From: an uncultured Spirochaetales bacterium
GTDB taxonomy: Bacteria; Spirochaetota; Spirochaetia; Sphaerochaetales; Sphaerochaetaceae
Assembly: GCA_949288415.1 (NCBI GenBank)
Contig: CASEKE010000045.1
Location: 62,001-126,000, forward strand
Reading direction: 5' to 3'
Length of the DNA: 64,000 nucleotides
Part shown: positions 1-10,417 of the stretch, one piece after another
Position numbering within the stretch: position 1 is the first letter of the stretch
Layout of the letters: the number at the start of each line of letters is the position of its first letter
The notes under the pieces: model-generated
Databases searched by the model: none
What the model saw: only the letters and a program-made list of their open reading frames with translations
What the model was told of the DNA's origin: nothing
Position numbers and translations under genes: made by a program

Positions 1-50
1 CGCGTTCATTATTTTAAGAAAATTTAGCGAACAGTCAAAATTATAAATGC

Positions 51-66
51 TGTTTCACGTGAAACT
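51..66. promoter_or_regulatory. parS centromere-like site (ParB binding)
   Basis: The 16-mer TGTTTCACGTGAAACT differs from the canonical bacterial parS palindrome TGTTTCACGTGAAACA only in the last base. ParB-CTP clamps load on such sites next to the origin for chromosome segregation. Its position about 6-8 kb from oriC fits. parA and parB themselves are not in the window. Confidence 0.9.
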
Positions 67-504
67 CCTAATTTATATCTAGCAATAATGAAAATCAACG
101 TTACCGATCTTTTATAAAAAAACGAATCACACATATGAATAGAACGCTGTTCGGAGACTTTCATGCCATACATCAAACATTATTCTGGCATATGACATAC
201 GAACACCTCTGCGACAAAACCCATGCACATGAAAACATCAAGCAGAAGTGTTTTTTTATGATTACAAAAAGGCATTCTATCACAAATCAAGTAACACACA
301 CTTACTTCTTGGGATGGACGGACAATGCTGCTATTCCAAATTGCTTTTTATCATTATTGCATTTTGACAATCGAGCACCAAAATGCTTAAACAACGTTGA
401 GACACAAAACATAATTATACAATCAGGACTCTTCGTCGTTTTCGAAAAACATTCATAAAATAGATTAATAAAAAAAGAGAAAAGCCGCTGAAGAAAAAAA
501 ACAG

Positions 505-520
505 CGTTTCACGTGAAACA
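505..520. promoter_or_regulatory. second parS site
   Basis: The 16-mer CGTTTCACGTGAAACA matches the parS consensus except for its first base. It lies about 450 bp from the first site in the same non-coding stretch, so the two form a small ParB-loading cluster near the origin. Confidence 0.9.
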
Positions 521-999
521 TGGAAAACATGCTACAGAACCATCAGGTAGAAACATACAAAAAAAGGTACGGAAACATAAAAAAGTCAATTCCATTGTAT
601 CAGCTATACCCCTGATATGACCGGTTCTGGTAAGTTTTTTTGTTTTCATTTCTTTTTTTCCAAAAACATCAAATAAACGCTTAAAATGCGGTTTTTGAGC
701 TTAAAATACTATTGATAGAAACAGATTCTAAGTATCTTTTACACCAATTCTATACTATCTAATAGGGTACTTTTCCCATGCTTGGAATAAATATCATTTT
801 CTCACTGTTTTTATGGCATTTAAACACCACGAAATAGCCATTGCGAGTTTTGCCGTATGGAGTCTTTTGGATACGGAAAGTATAAAGATCGCCACAAAAG
901 AAGGTAAGTAAATATAAACACCTATGCACAACTGCTTAGAAAAGATGTTCATTCCGCTTTGTTACATGTGGAGTTGTCTTATTTTCCAATTGTTGATGA

Positions 1000-1028
1000 G
1001 AAAAAAGTCCACGTCATCGGACGTGGAC
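1000..1028 (-). terminator. Terminator of the gyrB-gyrA operon
   Basis: Read on the minus strand, GTCCACGT and ACGTGGAC form a perfect 8-bp stem with a 6-nt loop, followed directly by six T. It lies about 40 bp after the gyrA stop codon. Confidence 0.85.
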
Positions 1029-1065
1029 CGGAAAACAGTTTTAATGACAATCAATCTTCTGCGTT

Positions 1066-3618
1066 TTACACTTCATCGGAAGCCTGTACTTCGGAAGATA
1101 CAGATGTTTCTACAGAATCCATTACATCCGCATCAGGAATATCAGAAGCTGTATCGTCATCTTCCTCGTCGTCTTCCTGATATGTTGTCACGGCCATGGC
1201 GTTGATCATATCGTTTGCTCTCTTGAACGAAGCGACTTTGACACCCCTTGCGGCACGTCCCTGCGTCGAGATATCCTTGCAATGCACTCTTATCGCCTGA
1301 CCCTTCATCGTGATGAAAATTACATCATGATCGTCGTCGACAGCGAATGCATCCACGATTCCATTCTCGCCTTTTTCAATACTGTAGATCTTCTGACCAA
1401 GAGTGGCTCTGCCATGGTTGTTGAAATCCTCGAACCTGACTCTCTTGCCCTTTCCTTTCTCCGTAATCATGAGGATGTTCTTTCCTTCCTCCACTCTTAC
1501 GAGAGCAACAAGACAATCCTCGCCGAGAAGCTTGATTCCCTTTACACCATGAGTGCTTCTACCCATAGTCCTAATGTTGGCAGCCTCTGTTCTAAGGCCT
1601 TTTCCATCGCGTGTCACGAGCATCACATCGTCCTCGTCACTGACGAATATGGACTGTGCAAGCTCATCATCCTCGTCGAGTATTATCGCCTTTACACCAC
1701 GTACCTTCGCATTGACGAAATCGTTGAGCCTTACCTTCTTGACTACGCCGTACTTCGTTCCCATCAGGATATACCTGTCTTCGCTGAACTCGGTGAAGGT
1801 GATGATAGAGGTAACCTTCTCATTGTTCTCGATCTGGATGATGCTCTTCAGGCTTGTTCCCTTTGCCGTCTTTGCGTTCTCAGGAATTTCGAATGCCTTT
1901 ACATAATATGCCTTGCCAAGGTTCGTCACAAACATTATGTAATCATGGCTGTTGCAGATGAAAAGGTGCTGTACGAAATCGCCGTCTACAAGCTTGGCTC
2001 CGATCGTTCCCTTTCCACCGCGCTTCTGTGCCCTGTACTCGTCGATAGGAATCCTCTTCGCAAATCCCTTGTAGGTTATGGATACAACGACCTCTTCCTT
2101 CTTGATGAAATCTTCGGGGCTTGCATCTTCGAGCTCTCTTTCGACGATCTCCGTTCTTCTTCTGTCTCCGTATGTGGCACCGATGGTTCTCAGCTCTTCT
2201 TTGACGACGCCGAGGATCTTATGCTCATCGGCAAGAAGTTCCTTGTAATAGGCAATCTTCCCTTCAAGCTCGAACAACTCCTGGAGAATCTTTTCAGTCT
2301 CAAGATGACTCAGCCTGCCAAGTTTCATATCAATGATAGCATCAGCCTGTATCTGTGTGAGATTGAAGGCCTTCTGAAGGTTCAGAGAGGCTATCGTATT
2401 GTCTTCAGCCTCCTTGATGATGCGGATGACCTCATCGATATTCTCGAGGCCGATCTTCAATCCTTCAAGGATATGAGCCCTCTCTTCAGCTTTTTTGAGG
2501 TCATATCTGGTCCTTCTTGTAACAACTTCCTTTCTATGATCGACATAAGCGACCATCATTTCCTTCAAATTGAAAAGTTTAGGCGCTCCGTTCTGAAGGG
2601 CGAGGTTGTATACATTGAAGTTCGACTGCAGCTGCGTTCTGGAGAACAGCATATTGAGCACGATGTTCGGCACGGCATCCATCTTCAATTCGATGACTAT
2701 CCGTATCCCATCGCGTCCGGATTCATCCCTGACAGCGGATATACCCTTTATTACCTCATCTTTCCTGAGTTCGTCGATCTTCTTTACAAGTTCGCTCTTG
2801 TTCACCTGATAAGGAATCTCGGTAAAAACTATCCTGTCGTGACCTTTCTCGCTCTGTTCGATCTCATATCGGCTTCTTATTACGACTTTTCCCTTTCCCG
2901 TGGTGTAGGCATCCATGATGCCCTTCTTGCCGCAGATAATGCCGTAAGAAGGAAAGTCAGGACCCTTTACATACTCCATTAGCTCGGGAATAGTAATATC
3001 AGGATTGTCAATCAGTGCGCAAAGGCCGTCAATCACCTCTGTAAGGTTGTGAGGAGCAAGGTTGGTAGCCATACCGACGGCAATTCCGGAGGATCCGTTC
3101 ACGATGAGGAACGGGAAAGCCGACGGAAGAACCGACGGTTCCTTGAGCGATTCATCGTAGTTCGGAGTGAAATCGACCGTATCCTTTCCGATATCGGCCA
3201 TCATTTCCTCTCCGAGCTTGCTCAGCTTGGCCTCTGTATACCTCATTGCGGCAGGAGGATCTCCATCAATCGATCCGAAGTTTCCCTGAGGTTTTACCAC
3301 AGGATATCTTAGAGAGAAATCCTGTCCAAGACGTACCAGAGCATCATAGACAGATGCATCTCCATGCGGATGATATTTACCAAGCACGTCTCCGACTACA
3401 CGTGCACACTTCTTTGTCTGAGAATTGGCCTTGAGGCCCATTTCACCCATTCCATAGAGAATTCGTCTATGGACGGGCTTCAGACCGTCCCTGACATCCG
3501 GCAAAGCTCTCGATATGATTACGCTCATTGCATAATTGAGATAGCTTGTCTTCATTTCGGTTGAAAGATCGGACTGTATGACTTTTCCAACCTGTTCTTC
3601 CTGGATATTTTCGTCCAT
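1066..3618 (-). CDS. gyrA: DNA gyrase subunit A
   Basis: Breakage-reunion subunit of gyrase, which with GyrB introduces negative supercoils. The 850-aa length is normal. The winged-helix/tower part holds the active-site tyrosine in [10 protein letters not shown]. The C-terminal beta-pinwheel carries a perfect GyrA box, QKRGGKG, which distinguishes it from the ParC at 54519-56528. The tail is strongly acidic (EDDEEDDD and onward), a feature known to modulate supercoiling in some gyrases. I chose the ATG at 3618, with AAGGAA upstream, over an in-frame TTG two codons earlier. It starts 10 bp after the gyrB stop, so the two are co-transcribed and followed by a clear terminator. Confidence 0.97.
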   Translation of the reverse strand: MDENIQEEQVGKVIQSDLSTEMKTSYLNYAMSVIISRALPDVRDGLKPVHRRILYGMGEMGLKANSQTKKCARVVGDVLGKYHPHGDASVYDALVRLGQDFSLRYPVVKPQGNFGSIDGDPPAAMRYTEAKLSKLGEEMMADIGKDTVDFTPNYDESLKEPSVLPSAFPFLIVNGSSGIAVGMATNLAPHNLTEVIDGLCALIDNPDITIPELMEYVKGPDFPSYGIICGKKGIMDAYTTGKGKVVIRSRYEIEQSEKGHDRIVFTEIPYQVNKSELVKKIDELRKDEVIKGISAVRDESGRDGIRIVIELKMDAVPNIVLNMLFSRTQLQSNFNVYNLALQNGAPKLFNLKEMMVAYVDHRKEVVTRRTRYDLKKAEERAHILEGLKIGLENIDEVIRIIKEAEDNTIASLNLQKAFNLTQIQADAIIDMKLGRLSHLETEKILQELFELEGKIAYYKELLADEHKILGVVKEELRTIGATYGDRRRTEIVERELEDASPEDFIKKEEVVVSITYKGFAKRIPIDEYRAQKRGGKGTIGAKLVDGDFVQHLFICNSHDYIMFVTNLGKAYYVKAFEIPENAKTAKGTSLKSIIQIENNEKVTSIITFTEFSEDRYILMGTKYGVVKKVRLNDFVNAKVRGVKAIILDEDDELAQSIFVSDEDDVMLVTRDGKGLRTEAANIRTMGRSTHGVKGIKLLGEDCLVALVRVEEGKNILMITEKGKGKRVRFEDFNNHGRATLGQKIYSIEKGENGIVDAFAVDDDHDVIFITMKGQAIRVHCKDISTQGRAARGVKVASFKRANDMINAMAVTTYQEDDEEDDDTASDIPDADVMDSVETSVSSEVQASDEV

Positions 3619-3628
3619 AATCAATTCC

Positions 3629-5644
3629 TTATATGTCGAGCACGCTTACATAGTTAGCGTTCTTTTCAATGAATTCCCGTCTTGGTTCGACATCCTCTCC
3701 CATGAGCATGGAGAATACTCTATCAGCTTCTTCGGCATCGGAAAGCTTGACCTGTCCGATGTAACGTGTTTCAGGATTCATGGTAGTCTCCCAAAGCTCT
3801 TCCTTCTCCATTTCTCCAAGACCTTTATATCTCTGGGCTATTATTTTGGAATTGTCTCCACCCGCATGTTCGTCTATTATCTTCTGCTTTTCTTCTTCCT
3901 GATATGCATAGTAAGTCTTCTTTCCTATCGTTATCTTGTAGAGAGGAGGCATTGCAAAATACACATATCCGGCCTCGATCAGAGGCTTCATGTACCTGAA
4001 GAAGAAAGTAAGCAGAAGGGTTCTGATATGAGATCCGTCTACATCGGCATCAGCCATGATGATGATCTTGTGATAACGGACCTTCGAGAGATCGAAAGTC
4101 TTCTCATCGCCATTTTCGTCCATTGCATCGTGATCCGCCTGGCTTTCGTTGTACCTTGTGATACCTGCACCGATCGTCTGGATCACAGGATGAAGCTTGT
4201 CGTTGTTGAGAACTTTTGCCTCCTGGGCCTTCTCAACATTGAGCATCTTTCCCCATAGAGGAAGAATGGCCTGAAACCGGCTGTCACGTCCCTGTTTTGC
4301 AGTTCCGCCTGCGGAATCTCCCTCAACAATGAACACTTCACACTTCTCCGGATCCTTCTCGCTGCAATCCGCAAGCTTTCCGGGAAGTCCTCCTGTCTCG
4401 CTTTTCTTCCTTATGTTCTCCCTTGCCTTTCTTGCAGCTATTCTTCCGATTGCCGCATTCGTAACCTTGTCGAGCAGTTTGTCGATATTTTCAGGATACT
4501 CGTCGAAATAGTTGGTCAGATTCTCGTAGACAAGTGAATCGACAATGCCTCTTACCGCTGAATTTCCGAGCTTCATTTTCGTCTGTCCTTCGAACTGAGG
4601 CTCAGGAATCTTGACGGAGACCACCGCAGTGAGACCTTCGGATATATCAGATGCCTCAAGGCTCTCTGAATACTTTTTCATGTATTTGACGCTCTTCTTG
4701 AGCTGATTGTTCAAGCATCTTGAAAGAGCTGTTCTGAAACCGACAAGATGTGTTCCACCTTCGCGAGTATTGATGTTGTTCACGAACGTGTAGATCTTCT
4801 CGTCATACTTGTCGTTATACTGAAGGGCAACCTCGACGGAAACTTCCTTGTTCTCGCTCTCGATGACTTTCCTGCCTTCGAATGAAATTGGCTCGAAAAG
4901 GGTGGTCTTGTACTCGTTGAGATACTTCACGAAAGAGGCAAGACCTCCTTCCGCGTGCAGCTTCTCGTGTTTTTCCTCAGGTCCTCTCTTATCGAAGATT
5001 TCGATGTTTATGCCCTTGTTGAGGTATGAAAGTTCCCTGAAGCGGGCTAGCAGCGTATCATAATTGAAACTGTTGCGTTCCATGATGGAGAAATCAGGCG
5101 AGAACTTTACAGTAGTTCCGGTCCTGTCCGTATCTCCAATCACAGCGACATCTGCCTCCGGAATGCCTTTGTGGTATGTCTGTCGATAGATATGAGGAGC
5201 TCTGTATACAGTAACCTCCATCCAATCTGAAAGCGCATTAACACATGACACACCAACACCATGAAGGCCACCCGAGACCTTGTAGGCATTTTCATCGAAC
5301 TTTCCACCGGCATGAAGTTGCGTAAGAACAACCTCGAGGGAACTCTTCTTCTCCGTCGCATGTATATCGACAGGAATTCCTCTTCCATTGTCCTCTACGG
5401 AACATATTTCCCCGATTTCACTGTTTTCAAGAGTGATCACGATATTGTCGCAATATCCGGCCATGGCCTCGTCGATGGAGTTGTCCACGACCTCATAGAC
5501 AAGGTGGTGCAGTCCGTCTATACCGGTGGAACCTATGTACATTCCCGGACGCTCCCTTACAGGTTCAAGACCTTTCAGGACCTTGATCTCTTCGCCAGTA
5601 TAATGTCTGCTGGCTTCTTCCTTTCTTACTTCGTCTTCGCTCAT
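3629..5644 (-). CDS. gyrB: DNA gyrase subunit B
   Basis: ATPase subunit of gyrase, about 671 aa, soluble, partner of GyrA. The GHKL ATPase part begins with [10 protein letters not shown] and continues with VVDNSIDEA and the glycine-rich GGLHGVG lid. The TOPRIM domain shows EGDSAGG and DADVDGSHI, the metal-binding residues. The ATG at 5644 was chosen because MSEDEVRK leads straight into the conserved N-terminus and AAGGAC lies upstream. Longer in-frame extensions run through the promoter. First gene of a two-gene operon with gyrA, divergent from dnaA. The leader has a hairpin at its 5' end (5690-5708). Confidence 0.97.
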   Translation of the reverse strand: MSEDEVRKEEASRHYTGEEIKVLKGLEPVRERPGMYIGSTGIDGLHHLVYEVVDNSIDEAMAGYCDNIVITLENSEIGEICSVEDNGRGIPVDIHATEKKSSLEVVLTQLHAGGKFDENAYKVSGGLHGVGVSCVNALSDWMEVTVYRAPHIYRQTYHKGIPEADVAVIGDTDRTGTTVKFSPDFSIMERNSFNYDTLLARFRELSYLNKGINIEIFDKRGPEEKHEKLHAEGGLASFVKYLNEYKTTLFEPISFEGRKVIESENKEVSVEVALQYNDKYDEKIYTFVNNINTREGGTHLVGFRTALSRCLNNQLKKSVKYMKKYSESLEASDISEGLTAVVSVKIPEPQFEGQTKMKLGNSAVRGIVDSLVYENLTNYFDEYPENIDKLLDKVTNAAIGRIAARKARENIRKKSETGGLPGKLADCSEKDPEKCEVFIVEGDSAGGTAKQGRDSRFQAILPLWGKMLNVEKAQEAKVLNNDKLHPVIQTIGAGITRYNESQADHDAMDENGDEKTFDLSKVRYHKIIIMADADVDGSHIRTLLLTFFFRYMKPLIEAGYVYFAMPPLYKITIGKKTYYAYQEEEKQKIIDEHAGGDNSKIIAQRYKGLGEMEKEELWETTMNPETRYIGQVKLSDAEEADRVFSMLMGEDVEPRREFIEKNANYVSVLDI

Positions 5645-5689
5645 GTCAGTCCTTTTTATTGGTTTTTGATTTGAAAACAAAACGTACGA

Positions 5690-5708
5690 CTTCCAATTAC
5701 ATTGGAAG
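5690..5708 (-). other. Hairpin at 5' end of the gyrB leader
   Basis: CTTCCAAT and ATTGGAAG form a perfect 8-bp inverted repeat around TAC. It sits just downstream of the predicted gyrB transcription start, so it would be the first structure in the mRNA, or a protein-binding operator. Confidence 0.5.
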
Positions 5709-5717
5709 GACAAAAAA

Positions 5718-5746
5718 ATTATACTTTTTTCAAAGAAAAAAGGCAA
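5718..5746 (-). promoter_or_regulatory. gyrB promoter
   Basis: On the minus strand, TTGCCT (5741-5746) and a perfect TATAAT (5718-5723) are 17 bp apart, about 75 bp before the gyrB start codon. Confidence 0.7.
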
Positions 5747-5879
5747 CACGTCAAATATTCAAAATGTCATATAAAAATCAATGGTGCAGAAAACTTCTCC
5801 GAGCATCGTTCCAATTTGAAAATTCCACTTGCAAAACTAAGTAGGCCGTAGGTAACATATAACTCACGAGGAGGACTCA

Positions 5880-7343
5880 ATGGACAAGGAACTTTGGGAG
5901 CGTGTCAAGGAACAGCTGGAATCAAGCCTTCCAAACAAGAAGAAAGTCTGGTTCAAGAAGGTCTTCTTCGTAAGCAGTACAGAAGACGAGATCACTCTGG
6001 GTCTCAACTCGTCATTCTGTCTCCAGGGACTGGAGAGGAATGGAATAGAGGAAATAGTCAACACTGCAAGCGAATTTGCAGGACATCAGGTCTCGATCAA
6101 GCTGATAGTCACGGACCAGAAAGCAGTGCAGGAATCATCGAAGCAAGCTGAAAGAGAAGACGGACGTACCGCATCTTCGCAAAAGCCGTCATCGCAGTCG
6201 ACATTGCCGGAAAAAGGGAAAAAGGCAGATGAAAGCAATGAGTCTGCACCGTACGGAACTACGTCGACCCAGTATTCGATGAACGAAGAGACACATTTGA
6301 ATCCGCACTATACGTTCGACAATTTCGTAGTCGGGGACAATAACAACTTCGCATATAACGCAGCAAAGGTAATCTCCAGAAATCCAGGCCTCAGCTACAA
6401 TCCATGCCTTATCTACGGAGGAGTAGGTTTGGGAAAGACCCATCTGCTGCAAGCAATCGGAAACTACATAGTGAAGGACAATCCGAAGATGAATGTCCTG
6501 TACATAACAGCCGAGAGCTTCACCAACGAGCTGATAAACGCAATCTTCAAAAAGAATGCTTCGACACTCTTCAAGAAGAAATACCGAAGCGTCGATGTGC
6601 TTCTGATCGACGACATACATTTCCTCCAGGACAAGGAGTCTTCTCAGGAGGAACTGTTCCATACATTCAATGATCTCACAGAGAGAAACAAACAGATAGT
6701 ATTCACCTGCGATCGTCCCATAACGGAACTGAAAGGAATAACGGAACGCCTCAGAACAAGATTCACGAAAGGTACAAACGTAGATCTGCAGCCACCTCTC
6801 TACGAGACAAGAATGGCCATAGTGCAGAAAAAATGCGAAGAAATGCATTACGATATTCCTCGTGACATACAGGAACTAATCTGCCAGAACATAAAGACCA
6901 ACGTAAGGGATCTTGAAGGGGCACTCATAACGCTGGATTCGTTCTCAAAGCTCGTAGGAAAGGAGATAACAAAAAAAGTGGCTCTCGACCACATAAGAAA
7001 CTTCATTCCTGCCACGGTTCTCAAGGAATCCGAAATAACGATAGATAGAATAATCGACGAAACTGGAAAATACTTCAACATACCGTCTTCGGAATTAAAA
7101 AGCAGATCAAGAAATAAAAATGTAGCTACTCCGAGACACATTGCAATATATATAGCAAGTGAAATGACGACAAGAAGCCTTTCGGAGATAGGAAAAAGCT
7201 TCAACATACAGGACCATACATCTGTAAAATACGCAATAGACAAAATCGCCGCCAACATAAAGGAAGACGAAGATCTCAAGAACATAATATCGAATATAAA
7301 GAAAGCGATAATGGACGAGAACGACGACAGGATCTACAGATAA
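5880..7343 (+). CDS. dnaA: Chromosomal replication initiator DnaA
   Basis: Binds DnaA boxes at oriC and melts the origin. The 487-aa protein has the N-terminal interaction domain, a variable linker at about residues 80-140, an AAA+ core with Walker A GGVGLGKT (180-187) and Walker B VLLIDDIHFL, and a C-terminal helix-turn-helix with the signature QDHTSVKYAIDKI that reads the box. The start follows a GAGGAGG ribosome site. It lies immediately upstream of the box-rich oriC at 7344-8186 and is divergent from gyrB, the usual bacterial arrangement. Confidence 0.98.
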   Translation: MDKELWERVKEQLESSLPNKKKVWFKKVFFVSSTEDEITLGLNSSFCLQGLERNGIEEIVNTASEFAGHQVSIKLIVTDQKAVQESSKQAEREDGRTASSQKPSSQSTLPEKGKKADESNESAPYGTTSTQYSMNEETHLNPHYTFDNFVVGDNNNFAYNAAKVISRNPGLSYNPCLIYGGVGLGKTHLLQAIGNYIVKDNPKMNVLYITAESFTNELINAIFKKNASTLFKKKYRSVDVLLIDDIHFLQDKESSQEELFHTFNDLTERNKQIVFTCDRPITELKGITERLRTRFTKGTNVDLQPPLYETRMAIVQKKCEEMHYDIPRDIQELICQNIKTNVRDLEGALITLDSFSKLVGKEITKKVALDHIRNFIPATVLKESEITIDRIIDETGKYFNIPSSELKSRSRNKNVATPRHIAIYIASEMTTRSLSEIGKSFNIQDHTSVKYAIDKIAANIKEDEDLKNIISNIKKAIMDENDDRIYR

Positions 7344-7407
7344 GAAGAAGCAGTATCTCCGTTAGTAATACTCCACGTCAAAATTATGATTACGTACATC
7401 GATAAGG

Positions 7408-7437
7408 TCTTCCGTCATGAAAAGGCGGAAAGTTTTT
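7408..7437 (+). terminator. Possible dnaA terminator
   Basis: CTTCCG and CGGAAAG can pair with a bulge, and five T follow at 7433-7437. It is about 65 bp after the dnaA stop. The stem is short and imperfect. Confidence 0.4.
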
Positions 7438-7633
7438 CCATTTTAAGAACAATCTATTGCGTTTGCTCGGACATGGACTGCATCAACAAAGGTTTAATAT
7501 ATTATTTAATCAATTTTTATCATTAAATAAAATATATTTTTATATAATAATATATATAATTATTTTAAGTATTTTTTTCTGATTAATATAATTTTATTAT
7601 TTTATTTTATAAAATAATATTTTTTGTTTTTAG

Positions 7634-7662
7634 TTGACATAATATATATTATAATATAAAAT
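7634..7662 (+). promoter_or_regulatory. Promoter inside oriC
   Basis: A perfect TTGACA (7634-7639) and TAAAAT (7657-7662) are spaced 17 bp, at the edge of the AT-rich tract. It would drive transcription across the DnaA boxes and through the small ORF at 7707. Confidence 0.6.
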
Positions 7663-7706
7663 ATCAAATGTAAAACAATTTGATACAATAAAAGGAGGTA
7701 ATACAG

Positions 7707-7832
7707 TTGAAAGTTTTCCTCGTCAATGTGGAAAAGTCGGTGGAAAACATGAGGAAAACCTGTGGAAACATTGTGGATAATCTGAGGAAAAAAAACAGTT
7801 TTTCCACGGGAATGCAGAAGCAAAAGAGATGA
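7707..7832 (+). CDS. Putative 41-aa ORF across the DnaA boxes
   Basis: A TTG codon lies 8 nt after a near-perfect Shine-Dalgarno AAAGGAGGT (7691-7699) and opens a 41-codon frame that runs through several DnaA boxes before TGA. The product is short, basic and starts MKVFLVNVEKSV. No homology is recognised. Because box sequences dictate most codons, the peptide may have no function. The act of transcription or translation could still affect origin melting. The strong ribosome site and upstream promoter are what support it. Confidence 0.4.
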   Translation: MKVFLVNVEKSVENMRKTCGNIVDNLRKKNSFSTGMQKQKR

Positions 7833-8033
7833 GGTAGAAGCAGTATGTGGAATACCTGTGGAAAAAAGATGGACTTTTCCACAGTTTTATCCACACCTCA
7901 ATTTCTTTTAAGAGAATGAAAAATATAGAGTTTTCCTTGTTTTCCACATTCCTATTACTACTACTAGTTATATAAATATGAAAAATAGTAGTTATTGTTG
8001 CAACGAGGAAAAAAAAGAGGAAAAGCAAACAGC

Positions 8034-8062
8034 TTAAAAAATAGACTGATTGCTGTTATAAT
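8034..8062 (+). promoter_or_regulatory. dnaN promoter
   Basis: An extended -10, TG-T-TATAAT (TATAAT 8057-8062), has a weak -35 TTAAAA (8034-8039) at 17 bp. It leaves a leader of about 120 nt before dnaN. Confidence 0.6.
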
Positions 8063-8186
8063 ATACAAAGGTTCCTCTGCCTATGGAAAAAGGAAGGTAA
8101 TGATTCATCGCTCCTTTCCGAAATAGAACAAAAATTACGGATCCAGGAGGATATCGTTCTTTACTGGATCTTACGGAGAAAATGAT

Positions 8187-9290
8187 ATGAAGTTCATATG
8201 TTCATGTGAAGCATTGAAGAAAGAGATAGGTTTCGCTATAAATTTCACAAGCAAGCGAAATGCTCTTTCCATCTCCAGCAACGTTCTTCTGGAGAACAGC
8301 AACAACGTACTTACCATAAAGAGTACCGATACGAAGAACGGCTTCGTAGGCAGCATCGAAGTCGAGACCATCATACCAGGTTCGACCACTGTCATATGTG
8401 AAAAGCTGCTCGACGTACTCAAGAACATCCCTTCGGACATATCGCTGGAAATAAATGAAGAGAACGACAAACTATCCATAAGAAATAACAGCGAAAGTAA
8501 GTTTCTTGTAAACATCAGGACAATAAGCAGCGAGAAATATCCTGAGATGCTTACAATATCCGATGATGAATTCTTCACGATCGGTCAGCATGATTTCTTT
8601 TCTATGATAGACAAGACACTGTTTGCCGTGAGCAAGGACGAAGCCAGGTACTTCCTTACCGGCGTCTACATGGAGAAAAAAGATGACAAACTCGTTCTTG
8701 TAGCCACAGATGGAAAAAGACTTGCCTGCATAAGAAAGGAGATAGAACACGAGATTCCTACTTTCAATCCAGTGATTCTTCCTCCTTCGTTCCTGATGAA
8801 CCTCAAGACCATAGGAAGCGGAGACGGAGTACTGTCTCTTGCCATAAAAGATGGTTCCATATTTGCGAACATCGAAGGACATCTCATATATTCGCTTCTC
8901 ATAACAGGTTCCTATCCTGCATATGAGAGAGTGATACCAAAGGATTTCAGCTACAGATGCATCGCCGATACCTCCGATATGGTCAACGCTATAAATCTTA
9001 TATCTGTCATGATCGAGATAAAGAGCAGGAAGATTTTCTTCGACATCAACACAGAAGGTGTGATGGTAAGCGGAGAAGACAACGACGGAGACAGCAAGAA
9101 CATTATACATTGCAGCTACGACGGTCCCGAGACCAAGCTATGCTTCAATTACAATTTTCTGCAGGATGCTATAAAGAAGATAGACAGCAAGAATTTCTGC
9201 ATCGCTTTCAACAATGCAACAAGTGCAGTCGGAATTCTTTCCGATCCTGAATCCGATTACATCTTCATCATCATGCCGATGCAGTCATGA
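8187..9290 (+). CDS. dnaN: DNA polymerase III beta sliding clamp
   Basis: Ring-shaped processivity clamp that tethers the replicative polymerase to DNA. At 367 aa it has the normal length for three tandem clamp domains. It opens with MKFICSCEALKKEI, and DGKRLA, a family hallmark, is present in the middle. The C-terminus IIMPMQS is the typical clamp end (PMR/PMQ type). The start has GGAGA upstream. The stop overlaps recF by 4 nt (ATGA), so the two are translationally coupled. Confidence 0.97.
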   Translation: MKFICSCEALKKEIGFAINFTSKRNALSISSNVLLENSNNVLTIKSTDTKNGFVGSIEVETIIPGSTTVICEKLLDVLKNIPSDISLEINEENDKLSIRNNSESKFLVNIRTISSEKYPEMLTISDDEFFTIGQHDFFSMIDKTLFAVSKDEARYFLTGVYMEKKDDKLVLVATDGKRLACIRKEIEHEIPTFNPVILPPSFLMNLKTIGSGDGVLSLAIKDGSIFANIEGHLIYSLLITGSYPAYERVIPKDFSYRCIADTSDMVNAINLISVMIEIKSRKIFFDINTEGVMVSGEDNDGDSKNIIHCSYDGPETKLCFNYNFLQDAIKKIDSKNFCIAFNNATSAVGILSDPESDYIFIIMPMQS

Positions 9291-10390
9291 CAGATTTCGA
9301 AGAGATAGAAATAAAAAATTTCAGGAACATATCCTCCCAGCGTCTTTCTTTCGACAGGGAGGATATTGTACTTATCGGTACCAACGGTCAGGGAAAGACA
9401 AACTTTCTCGAAGCTGTATACATACTTTGCTACGGGTCTTCTTTCCGTACTCCTTTCCTTAAGGAATGCGTAAGCTATGGAGAAAGCGGATTCGTTCTGG
9501 AAGGAACTTTCCGTAACGAATTCGGAGAACTCCAGAAAATAAGAAGCGTATTCGAGGAAGGGAAAAGATACATAGAGATCGATGGAAAGGAAGTCAAGGA
9601 CAGAAAAGAGCTCATATACCAGTTTCCATGTATAGTTTTTTGTCATGAGGACATTTCATTCATAACAGGAGAACCTGAAACGAGAAGAAGATTCTTCGAT
9701 CAGATGATGAGTCTTTCTTCGCCTGTCTTTCTGGATAACATAAGACTATATCGAAATCTTCTTGCAAAAAGAAACGCATCGATAAAGACTGTGAACTATG
9801 CCTTGCTGCCTATCTATGACGAAAAAATAGCCAGGGTAGGAGTCGAGATAATGAGGGAACGCAAGAAATGCATTGATGATTTCAATTCTCTTTTTCCTTC
9901 TCTTTATTCGAAGGTTTCCGGTGGAAAAGACGATTTATTTATAACCTACCAGAGTTCGTGGGACGAAGATGACGAGGAATTTATAGTGAACTATCTTCGC
10001 GACACGAAGGAAAGAGACATAAAAATGCAGACCACTACAAGCGGAATACATCGCGACAGGTTTGTGATAAAGGATTCCCATGGAAATTTCAGCCAGACCG
10101 GATCTACCGGACAAATAAGACTATGCTCACTTCTTTTCCGGGTTGCTGAAGCAAGAAGCTTTCAGAAGGTCACAGGAAAGAAACCTATTCTTCTTCTCGA
10201 CGATGTGCTCCTGGAACTTGACGACAGAAAAAGAAGCCTGTTTCTGGATGAACTCAGCGATTACAGCCAGGCTTTCTATACGTTTCTTCCTAGAGAGAAC
10301 TACTTTTCGGACGATGGCAGAAAACCTGTATTCTACAAAGTCGAGGATGGATGCTTTGAGAAAGACGAGAGACATTACGATCTTTCGTGA
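9287..10390 (+). CDS. recF: DNA replication and repair protein RecF
   Basis: SMC-like ATPase that loads RecA at single-strand gaps. At 367 aa it has family-typical size. The N-terminus FEEIEIKNFRNI leads into Walker A GTNGQGKT. The ABC signature is seen around STGQIRL, and Walker B is ILLLDDVLLELD near the C-terminus. It begins with a 4-nt ATGA overlap with dnaN and is followed 27 nt later by the DciA gene. Confidence 0.96.
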   Translation: MTDFEEIEIKNFRNISSQRLSFDREDIVLIGTNGQGKTNFLEAVYILCYGSSFRTPFLKECVSYGESGFVLEGTFRNEFGELQKIRSVFEEGKRYIEIDGKEVKDRKELIYQFPCIVFCHEDISFITGEPETRRRFFDQMMSLSSPVFLDNIRLYRNLLAKRNASIKTVNYALLPIYDEKIARVGVEIMRERKKCIDDFNSLFPSLYSKVSGGKDDLFITYQSSWDEDDEEFIVNYLRDTKERDIKMQTTTSGIHRDRFVIKDSHGNFSQTGSTGQIRLCSLLFRVAEARSFQKVTGKKPILLLDDVLLELDDRKRSLFLDELSDYSQAFYTFLPRENYFSDDGRKPVFYKVEDGCFEKDERHYDLS

Positions 10391-10417
10391 TATATTCTCT
10401 AATAAGGAGAAGACGTC

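Larger units (their letters stand above)
1..1065. other. AT-rich intergenic region with two parS sites
   Basis: I see no supportable gene here. A 107-codon open frame at 135-458 lacks a ribosome binding site and has no recognisable protein features. The stretch contains two parS-like palindromes (51-66 and 505-520) and the gyrA terminator (1000-1028). The remainder is AT-rich with no clear promoter or RNA structure. Confidence 0.6.
7344..8186. other. Chromosomal origin of replication (oriC)
   Basis: The 843-bp gap between dnaA and dnaN has two parts. 7493-7690 is almost free of G and C and is the likely duplex-unwinding element. 7727-7948 holds about nine DnaA-box-like 9-mers: two perfect TTATCCACA (7772-7780 minus orientation, 7887-7895) plus variants at 7727-7735, 7761-7769, 7800-7808, 7846-7854, 7857-7865, 7875-7883 and 7940-7948, mostly TTTTCCACA. 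Boxes occur in both orientations. It also contains a promoter, a small ORF and the dnaN promoter, listed separately. Confidence 0.92.

Noticed and set aside
135-458. 107-codon open frame at the left end
   Set aside because: No ribosome site, no recognisable protein pattern, and it lies in AT-rich DNA next to parS sites.
1282-2982. 566-codon frame opposite gyrA
   Set aside because: Antisense shadow of a strongly conserved gene; no independent support.
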